From assembly GCA_011682595.1 (NCBI GenBank), contig JAACEH010000147.1, forward strand, positions 1 through 5,328: 5,328 bases of DNA, given 5' to 3'. Below, piece by piece: positions 1 through 4,483 of this stretch (the stretch's first letter is position 1; each line of letters begins with the position of its first letter). The position numbers and the translations under genes were made by a program. Source of the stretch: Anaerolineaceae bacterium. Its GTDB lineage: Bacteria; Planctomycetota; Phycisphaerae; FEN-1346; JAACEH01. Under the pieces are notes generated by a model. It worked only from the letters and a program-made list of their open reading frames with translations, had not been told where the DNA came from and searched no databases.

Positions 1-591
1 CGCCGCCGCGAGGAGGAGATTGCCGCCGACAGTTGGGACGCCACCGTGACCGACCGGGGCCGCGTCCTGGTGCAACTGTTCGGCGTGCACGCCTCCAACC
101 CCGGTGGGGCGCGCACCTTTCTCGGCGACTACAGCTTCGTTCGGCCGCTGAACGCCGTGCGCACGAAAGGGCCCCGGGAAATGACGCTCATGGACTTGCA
201 CCGCTGTTACCGAGAACCCGAAACGACGTTCGAATATCTGCGGGGCGTCGAGCAGGGCGCCGGGCCGGTTGCCCTGGACAAGGTGGCCATGAAGTTGAAA
301 GCCGCCAGCCTGGCCGAGGAGCATTCTCGCTATGCGTCCATCGTCAGTTGTGTTCTGCTGGTCGGCCTGGGGGCTGTGCTGGGAACCATGTTCCGCCACG
401 GGCACATTCTGACCGCTTTTTCCGTCAGCATGGGACCGGGGCTGCTGGCTATCTTCGCCATCCTGGTTGGCGTGCAGATGGTCGAGAAGCAGCCCAAAAA
501 CATGCACGGGCTGGTCTGGGTCATCTGGTCGGGGAACATCGTGCTGCTGATCGCCGACGCGATCCTGATCCCTCGATTGTTGCGCCGCTAG
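1..591 (+). CDS. LptF/LptG-family LPS-export permease, 3' part (5' end outside window)
   Basis: The frame is open from base 1 to a TAG at 589-591, giving the last 196 residues of a protein whose start lies upstream. The GTG at 46 is internal, because coding continues in frame before it. Visible residues 1-100 look like the periplasmic beta-rich domain and its exit linker. Three hydrophobic segments follow at about 111-130, 137-159 and 171-191, ending in a short basic tail (PRLLRR), which is the C-terminal half of the six-helix LptF/LptG fold. In that family the protein pairs with a second permease and the LptB ATPase in the inner membrane to extract lipopolysaccharide and pass it to the periplasmic bridge. 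The next gene is a homologous permease 28 nt downstream, as in lptF-lptG operons, so this is probably the LptF partner. The assignment to LptF rather than LptG rests on gene order only. Confidence 0.82.
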   Translation, partial: RRREEEIAADSWDATVTDRGRVLVQLFGVHASNPGGARTFLGDYSFVRPLNAVRTKGPREMTLMDLHRCYREPETTFEYLRGVEQGAGPVALDKVAMKLKAASLAEEHSRYASIVSCVLLVGLGAVLGTMFRHGHILTAFSVSMGPGLLAIFAILVGVQMVEKQPKNMHGLVWVIWSGNIVLLIADAILIPRLLRR

Positions 592-619
592 CAGAAAGGC
601 CTCGCGAAACGGAAGTCAG

Positions 620-1834
620 ATGAAACTTTGCGACCGATATATTCTGAAGGGGTTCCTGTTCTCCGTCGTCGTGGTCTTCGTGGCCATGGTCTCCCTGGCC
701 ATCATGGTCGACATGGTCATCAACCTGGACGAGTTTCTCAAGGTCGAAGCCGGCCAGGAACAGATCGGCGCCTGGGCAGTGCTGAAGCATATCTGCAGTT
801 ATTACTTCTACCGGACGCTGGAGTATTTCCAGTGGCTCTGCGGGGCGGCGGTTCTGGTCGGGGCCGCCTTCGCCCTGGCCCGGCTGAACAAGACAAACGA
901 ACTGGTCGCCTTCAAGGCTTCGGGGGTCAGTGTCTACCGGCTGCTCTGGCCGATTGTTGTCTGCGGCTTCATCTTTTCGCTTGTCTACCTGGTCAACCAG
1001 GAATTCATCATCCCGCGGTGCATCGACCAGCTTACGGGCGAACGGTCGTTCGGTTCCCCGGACAAAGAATTCATCGTTCGTTACATTGAGGACAGTAGCA
1101 ACTCCCTGATCTATGCCCCGGCCTACGTCCCCAAAGAAAAGGCCATGGTCGCCGGGATCGAGAACGCCCCGGGCGGACGGCGTGTCCGTGTGCCGATCAC
1201 CATTGTCCTCAGAAACGCGAAGAATGAGCACCAGTTCTTCATCTATGCCGACCGCGCCGAGTACGACCCGAAGATCGGCAAGATCGGCGGCTGGCGGCTC
1301 TACACGCGGGAGTACGACCGCAACGGCAAGCCCGGCCGGCTCACCTACGGCGGGCGAAAGTTCAAGGCCCGACAGCGGAGCAAGCACGGCGATCCACCGC
1401 CGGAGATAGACAAGGAACAGGGACAGCGCGTCTTCGAGTACGAAACCGACATCGACCCGGTCGCCCTGACACGGCGACGCAGTGCCGACTTCTTCCGCTA
1501 CCTGTCGTTTGTCGGCACCAGAGAACTGCTCGACGAGCCCTCGGCCGTCGACTCTAAAGTCGCTGCGGTGGCCATGCACAAACACTTCTCCAAGCCCATT
1601 CTCAACATTGTCCTGCTTCTGCTGGGGCTGCCTTTCGTGGTCGGCCAGGAGGGCAAAAGCTATTTCGTCTCGATCGTCATCTGCATCGTCCTGTTCGTCT
1701 TCGTCCTCGGCATCGAGTATGCCGCCACCGAGTTCGGCCAGTCAGGGTACATTCATCCCGCCCTGGCCGCCTACCTGCCGGTCTTCATCTTCACGCCGGT
1801 TGCCATTATCGCCATGGAAAGCATCCGAACCTAG
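620..1834 (+). CDS. lptG: LptG-like LPS-export permease
   Basis: A complete 404-residue membrane protein. A GGAAG at 611-615 lies 4 nt before the ATG and supports this start. Predicted membrane helices lie at about 11-34, 68-89, 108-126, 325-345, 347-366 and 380-400. The large segment between helices 3 and 4 is the periplasmic beta-jellyroll domain typical of LptF/LptG. Family signatures are the N-terminal DRYILK start, NELVAFKASGVSVYRL (93-108), the cytoplasmic loop that contacts the ATPase, and NIVLLLLGLPFVVG in helix 4 (329-342). It would form a heterodimer with the upstream permease and, with LptB, power LPS export. It is somewhat longer than the usual 350-370 residues; the surplus seems to be a hydrophilic, charged stretch at about 233-270 in the periplasmic domain. 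It is probably cotranscribed with the upstream gene. LptG rather than LptF is preferred from the N-terminus and from being second in the pair. Confidence 0.88.
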   Translation: MKLCDRYILKGFLFSVVVVFVAMVSLAIMVDMVINLDEFLKVEAGQEQIGAWAVLKHICSYYFYRTLEYFQWLCGAAVLVGAAFALARLNKTNELVAFKASGVSVYRLLWPIVVCGFIFSLVYLVNQEFIIPRCIDQLTGERSFGSPDKEFIVRYIEDSSNSLIYAPAYVPKEKAMVAGIENAPGGRRVRVPITIVLRNAKNEHQFFIYADRAEYDPKIGKIGGWRLYTREYDRNGKPGRLTYGGRKFKARQRSKHGDPPPEIDKEQGQRVFEYETDIDPVALTRRRSADFFRYLSFVGTRELLDEPSAVDSKVAAVAMHKHFSKPILNIVLLLLGLPFVVGQEGKSYFVSIVICIVLFVFVLGIEYAATEFGQSGYIHPALAAYLPVFIFTPVAIIAMESIRT

Positions 1835-1849
1835 GGCGACCGCCCCTGG

Positions 1850-2791
1850 TCACAGGGCGCGAATCCGGGCCGCCACCTCGGCCGTCAGCGGCAGGGCCAT
1901 GCCGTGCTGTTCGGCCAGGCGAAGCAGCGGATGAGTGAGAAACTCGATCTCGGTCGCCCGGCCCGCCTCGACGTCCTGCCGCATGCTGGAAATGTTTTCA
2001 CCCGTCGCCGTCGCCGCCTCCAGGGCCACCTGCTCGGCCTCGGCATCGCCAAGGGCGAGGCCTTCGGCCCGGGCCACCGCCGCCACCTCGCGGGCCAAGG
2101 TCAGCATCTGTTCACGGAGGTCCTCGCGGCGGGCAAGCTCGCCGTTTCGCACGCCGGCCAGGGCCGTCAGGGGGTTGATGGCCACGTTGACCACCAGTTT
2201 CCGCCACAAGGCCGGCCGCAGGTCCGCCTCAACCCTGGCCGGCAAAGCAGCCGAGTCCAGCAGCGCCGCGGCGGCTTCCGCCTTGGGCCGGAGGCCGGGC
2301 GAACCGTCCAGCAGCGTGGGCAGATTGGCCACCTGGTGCACCAGGCCACCGGCATCGCGGTTGGCCGCCTGGTAGGTCACCGCCGCGACGAGCGTGTGTT
2401 CCCGGGCCGCCGCCCCGAGGCCGCGCTTCAAAGACTCGACGACGCCCAGGCCATTCTGGATGGTCACGACAGTCGTCGCCTGCGGCAACTCGGCCAGGCG
2501 CCGGCCCGCCTGTTCCAGGGCAGGGCACTTCACGCAGAGAATCGCCAGGTCGAGCGCATCGAGTCCGGCCGCCGAGGTCACCGCCGCGACGGCGGCCTGC
2601 AACAGGCCTTCATCCGTCCCCAGCGACAGCCCTTCGCCCCGAATGCGTTCGGCGCGGTCCGGACGATGATCGAGCACCGTCACCTCGGCCCCCCCGTTGG
2701 CCAGACGGACGGCCAGGGTCGTACCGATGGAACCGGGGCCGACGATCAGCACCCGAGGCGACCTGTGGAAATTGTCGGCTTCTTTCTTCAT
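1850..2791 (-). CDS. panE: 2-dehydropantoate 2-reductase (ketopantoate reductase)
   Basis: Encodes 313 residues and belongs to the ApbA/PanE family, which reduces 2-dehydropantoate to pantoate with NADPH in the cytoplasm, a step of pantothenate and CoA synthesis. The N-terminal Rossmann domain has VGPGSIG (GxGxxG at 18-23) after a short tail. VK at 87-88 and TIQNGLG (110-116, Asn113) match the conserved cofactor/substrate positions. The C-terminal helical domain carries LWRKLVVNVAINPLTAL (195-211), in which Lys198 is the expected catalytic lysine and Asn202/Asn206 are conserved. SSMRQDVEAGRATEIEF (268-284) includes the conserved Glu281. All key residues are present, so it should be active. 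The ATG is preceded on the minus strand by GAGGTGAG (2801-2808), 9 nt upstream. It converges on lptG with a 15-nt gap and diverges from arsS. Some PanE-like proteins act on other 2-oxo acids, so the exact substrate is inferred. Confidence 0.93.
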   Translation of the reverse strand: MKKEADNFHRSPRVLIVGPGSIGTTLAVRLANGGAEVTVLDHRPDRAERIRGEGLSLGTDEGLLQAAVAAVTSAAGLDALDLAILCVKCPALEQAGRRLAELPQATTVVTIQNGLGVVESLKRGLGAAAREHTLVAAVTYQAANRDAGGLVHQVANLPTLLDGSPGLRPKAEAAAALLDSAALPARVEADLRPALWRKLVVNVAINPLTALAGVRNGELARREDLREQMLTLAREVAAVARAEGLALGDAEAEQVALEAATATGENISSMRQDVEAGRATEIEFLTHPLLRLAEQHGMALPLTAEVAARIRAL

Positions 2792-2815
2792 GGCAGTCGG
2801 CTCACCTCTCGCCTG

Positions 2816-2845
2816 ATTCTACACTGTCGCCCGCCTGCGGTGCAA
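2816..2845 (-). promoter_or_regulatory. Candidate panE promoter
   Basis: On the minus strand TTGCAC (2840-2845) is separated by 18 nt from TAGAAT (2816-2821), which matches the sigma-70 -10 consensus at five of six bases. Only TTG of the -35 fits. Transcription would begin near 2809 and leave a leader of about 17 nt that just includes the Shine-Dalgarno sequence. Seen by eye only. Confidence 0.27.
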
Positions 2846-2860
2846 ACCCACGTTTGACCA

Positions 2861-2889
2861 TTGCCTCAATGCATGATTCACCGTACACT
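2861..2889 (+). promoter_or_regulatory. Candidate arsS promoter
   Basis: TTGCCT (2861-2866) and TACACT (2884-2889) are 17 nt apart and each matches the sigma-70 consensus at four of six bases. The region is richer in A/T than its surroundings. A start near 2896 would lie in the tandem 9-nt repeat and give a leader of about 60 nt. This is a weak candidate, chosen because arsS heads its own transcription unit opposite panE. Confidence 0.2.
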
Positions 2890-2914
2890 TACTGATCTTA
2901 CTGATCTTACTGAC
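2888..2914 (+). repeat. Three tandem copies of a 9-nt unit, CTTACTGAT
   Basis: CTTACTGAT occurs at 2888-2896 and 2897-2905, and CTTACTGAC at 2906-2914: three head-to-tail copies with one base changed in the last. They lie 40 nt before the preferred arsS start and overlap or just follow the candidate promoter. The unit contains TGAT/ATC half-site-like sequence, so repeated binding of a regulator is possible. Simple slippage is equally possible. Confidence 0.85.
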
Positions 2915-2944
2915 AATGAGCAACCACAGCGCCACAGATGCCAT

Positions 2945-2952
2945 GGAGAAGG
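2945..2952 (+). promoter_or_regulatory. Shine-Dalgarno site that sets the arsS start
   Basis: GGAGAAGG at 2945-2952 places GGAG 6 nt before the ATG at 2955. The earlier in-frame ATGs at 2916 and 2943 have no purine-rich site at a suitable distance, and the nine bases or so before 2916 are part of the tandem repeat. This favours 2955 as the true start. Confidence 0.6.
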
Positions 2953-2954
2953 TG

Positions 2955-3932
2955 ATGAATTCATTTGCAGTGAAAGTCCGCGAGACGACAGGCCGCGACC
3001 TTTGTGCCGATTCGATCGACCGGCTGCAGGTCAATCTCGGGTGGCAGTGCAACCAGCAATGCCGCCACTGCCACGTCTCGGCTTCGCCCGATCGCAGCGA
3101 GTGCATGAGCCCCGGGACGCTGGAAGCGGTGATCGGCGCCGTCCGGCGGCTCGGCGTCAGCGCGATCGACATCACCGGCGGCGCGCCGGAGCTGCACGAA
3201 GGTTTCCGCCACCTGGTGACCGAGTGTCGCCGGATGGGTTGCGAGGTTTCGGTGCGAACGAACCTGACGGTTTTCTTCGAGCCGGGCCAGGAGGGCGCGC
3301 CCGAGTTTCTGCGTGACGCGGGGGCGCGGGTCATCGCCTCGATGCCCTGTTACCTTCAGGAGAATGTGGACGCCCAGCGCGGCGGCGGAGTTTACGACAA
3401 GAGCGTCGCGGCCCTGCGGCGGCTGAACGACCTGGGCTACGGCCGCCAGGCGGATCTGGTGCTCGACCTGGTCTACAATCCGGTTGGCCCGGCCTTGCCG
3501 CCCGACCAGCAGGGGCTCGAGGCCGATTACCATCGCCAACTCACCGACCGCTGGGGCGTAGAGTTCACCCACCTGCTGACCATCGCCAACATGCCGCTGG
3601 GCCGCTTCGCCGAGCGGCTGCGGCGAGAGGGCGGCCTGGAAGAGTACGAGGCGATGCTGGGCAGCAACTTCAACGCCGACACGCTCCAGGGGCTGATGTG
3701 CCGTCGCCAGTTGAGTGTCCGCTGGGACGGCGCCGTTTTTGACTGCGATTTCAACCAGGTCCTTGACCTGCCGCCGACCGACCGGGCGGCCGGCGACATC
3801 CGCAGCGTCGATGCCGCCGTCGCACAACGTCGCATTCGCACCGGCCCGCACTGTTTCGGCTGCACCGCCGGCCAGGGCTCTTCCTGCGACGGCCGCCTGG
3901 TCGCAAACGCCGAACCGGCCGGCAAGGCCTGA
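2955..3932 (+). CDS. arsS: Radical SAM/Cys-rich protein, arsenosugar biosynthesis type (ArsS)
   Basis: Encodes 325 residues from ATG 2955 (338 if ATG 2916 is used; numbers here follow the 338-residue form). The radical SAM cluster motif is CNQQCRHC (Cys45, Cys49, Cys52), inside the ArsS-type segment LQVNLGWQCNQQCRHCHVSA. ITGGAPEL (86-93), SVRTNLTVFFEPGQE (112-126), MPCYLQENVDAQRG (143-156), LDLVYNPVGP (183-192) and CDFNQ (277-281) follow. The C-terminal Cys-rich end HCFGCTAGQGSSC carries Cys313, Cys316 and Cys324. All are hallmarks of the family. ArsS enzymes are reported to join a SAM-derived 5'-deoxyadenosyl group to methylated arsenic, making arsenosugar precursors; the usual partner is the arsenite methyltransferase ArsM, which is not seen here. 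Cys324 is encoded by TGC; from memory, some family members carry selenocysteine at this end. Family membership is clear; the arsenic substrate is inferred from the family. Confidence 0.92.
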   Translation: MNSFAVKVRETTGRDLCADSIDRLQVNLGWQCNQQCRHCHVSASPDRSECMSPGTLEAVIGAVRRLGVSAIDITGGAPELHEGFRHLVTECRRMGCEVSVRTNLTVFFEPGQEGAPEFLRDAGARVIASMPCYLQENVDAQRGGGVYDKSVAALRRLNDLGYGRQADLVLDLVYNPVGPALPPDQQGLEADYHRQLTDRWGVEFTHLLTIANMPLGRFAERLRREGGLEEYEAMLGSNFNADTLQGLMCRRQLSVRWDGAVFDCDFNQVLDLPPTDRAAGDIRSVDAAVAQRRIRTGPHCFGCTAGQGSSCDGRLVANAEPAGKA

Positions 3933-3935
3933 GCG

Positions 3936-3953
3936 GCACCCCGGGGCGGGTGC
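3936..3953 (+). terminator. Hairpin just after arsS, possible terminator
   Basis: GCACCC (3936-3941) pairs with GGGTGC (3948-3953) around a 6-nt GC-rich loop, 3 nt after the arsS stop. No T-run follows, so it is not a classical intrinsic terminator. It could slow RNA polymerase, protect the 3' end, or be the outer edge of the neighbouring inverted-repeat element. Confidence 0.25.
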
Positions 3954-3974
3954 AGGTCACGTTTGCAGGTAGCG

Positions 3975-4141
3975 GGGCGCCATGGTCTGGCGTAGGTGAG
4001 GCCATGGGCGAATGCTACTCTGTGAAGCCGTATGGGCGAAGCCGGGTGCCGTGGCTACGGTGTGTGTAGCCACGTTCGCCAGGTGCGCCCTCTCGTGGTC
4101 ACAGACACCGTGACCACGGCACCCGCCAGACCGTGGCGCCC
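3975..4141. repeat. 167-bp element bounded by 18-bp inverted repeats, with internal hairpins
   Basis: The left arm 3975-3992 and right arm 4124-4141 are complementary over 18 positions, 17 Watson-Crick plus one G-U (3983/4133). Inside lie two tight hairpins, each with a 9-bp stem and 7-nt loop: 4050-4058 with 4066-4074, and 4094-4102 with 4110-4118. A 6-bp pairing (4035-4040 with 4075-4080) encloses the first. An alternative 11-bp pairing (4044-4054 with 4114-4124) excludes both hairpins. ATGGGCGAA is repeated directly at 4004-4012 and 4032-4040. No ORF fits. This looks like a miniature inverted-repeat element or a structured extragenic repeat. Possible target duplications are GGCAAGGCC (3921-3929 and 4145-4153) and G(T/C)TTGCAG (3961-3968 and 4161-4168); neither lies symmetrically at both ends, so they may be chance. 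Confidence 0.72.
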
Positions 4142-4162
4142 GGCGGCAAGGCCAGAATCAGC

Positions 4163-4190
4163 TTGCAGAATCGGCGGCATTCACTAAAAT
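4163..4190 (+). promoter_or_regulatory. Candidate promoter for the mgtE leader
   Basis: TTGCAG (4163-4168) and TAAAAT (4185-4190) are 16 nt apart. The -10 matches consensus at five of six bases; the -35 shares only TTG. The site sits in a short A/T-rich patch between GC-rich blocks, just downstream of the inverted-repeat element. Transcription would start near 4197, leaving about 290 nt of leader before mgtE. Confidence 0.32.
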
Positions 4191-4263
4191 CACACGCTGG
4201 CTCGTTCCGCCGTGGTCCGGATTTCTCGAACGGCTGCGGTCCGACGATGGGAGCAGGAGAACT

Positions 4264-4413
4264 ATGGAAGACGTTGGCAGCACCAGCGTGGAACACCGCG
4301 ACAGATCAACAGACGACCCTGGACCTGGGCGACTTGCTGCAGCCCGGGCAGCCCGGGCTGGACGGACCCGTGCGGCCCGTTGCGTGCTTGGCGATCCGAT
4401 CGCCGGCGCCTGA
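4264..4413 (+). CDS. Possible 49-codon leader ORF upstream of mgtE
   Basis: AGGAG at 4255-4259 stands 4 nt before the ATG at 4264, and the frame runs 49 codons to TGA at 4411-4413. The product starts MEDVGSTSVEHRD and becomes Arg/Ala/Gly-rich (residues 20-40); I recognise no family, signal peptide or membrane segment. Third positions are less G/C-biased than in the flanking genes, which argues against an ordinary conserved protein. Its possible significance is positional: the stop codon lies in the loop of the terminator-like hairpin at 4400-4422, so a ribosome reaching the end would disturb that hairpin. It may equally be a chance frame. Confidence 0.17.
   Translation: MEDVGSTSVEHRDRSTDDPGPGRLAAARAARAGRTRAARCVLGDPIAGA
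4340..4360 (+). repeat. GC-rich 9-bp hairpin (also a tandem 9-mer) in the mgtE leader
   Basis: CAGCCCGGG at 4340-4348 is repeated at 4349-4357 and is also fully complementary to 4352-4360, so the strand can fold into a 9-bp stem with a 3-nt loop. No T-run follows. It is one of three hairpins packed into 4340-4422. Confidence 0.6.
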
Positions 4414-4429
4414 CTCCGGCGAGCCTTTT
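4390..4429 (+). promoter_or_regulatory. Candidate antiterminator/terminator pair ahead of mgtE
   Basis: GGCGAT (4390-4395) pairs with ATCGCC (4399-4404) around a 3-nt loop. The same bases 4400-4404 belong to a competing stem, TCGCCGG (4400-4406) with CCGGCGA (4416-4422), with a 9-nt loop. The second stem is followed three bases later by TTTT (4426-4429). Two exclusive stems with the later one terminator-like is the layout of transcription attenuators, about 55 nt before the mgtE start. The T-run is short, so termination may be inefficient or absent. Confidence 0.3.
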
Positions 4430-4483
4430 CGTCCGCTTAGTCCGGCAATCGCGACGGTCCACAGGCGACGAAAGGGAGCGGTC

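Larger units (their letters stand above)
3933..4483. other. 551-nt intergenic region between arsS and mgtE
   Basis: No confident protein gene lies here on either strand; translations are rich in Arg, Pro and Ser and lack recognizable motifs. It divides into a small hairpin after the arsS stop, a 167-bp inverted-repeat element (3975-4141), a short A/T-rich patch with a promoter-like site (4163-4190), and a leader-like stretch (about 4197-4483) with a small ORF and several GC-rich hairpins. The mgtE frame is stop-free from 4070 to the window end, 138 codons upstream of the chosen ATG. That upstream part has mixed third-position composition and no MgtE-like sequence, so I do not treat it as coding. 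Confidence 0.6.

Noticed and set aside
521..1585. 354-codon open frame on the minus strand
   Set aside because: Entirely antisense to the LptF/LptG genes; Asp/Val/Gly-rich shadow translation caused by GC-biased third positions of the real genes.
1834..1845. GGGC...GCCC hairpin between the convergent lptG and panE stops
   Set aside because: Only a 4-5 bp stem with a tiny loop and no T-run on either strand; too weak to call a bidirectional terminator.
1904..2857. 317-codon open frame on the plus strand
   Set aside because: Antisense shadow of panE, whose motifs and catalytic residues are all intact on the minus strand.
2961..3851. 296-codon open frame on the minus strand
   Set aside because: Antisense shadow of arsS, whose Cys motifs are unmistakable on the plus strand.
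3993..4040. TAGGTGAGGC resembling the conserved start of the M-box (ykoK) Mg2+ riboswitch, upstream of mgtE
   Set aside because: Apart from this 10-mer and a loose GCC..ATGGG match, the rest of the M-box core is not recognizable. The site is inside the inverted-repeat element and almost 500 nt before mgtE. A covariance-model search with the M-box family would settle it.
4099..4296. 65-codon minus-strand frame in the intergenic region
   Set aside because: No plausible Shine-Dalgarno sequence seen, no motif, and it reads through one arm and one hairpin of the inverted-repeat element.
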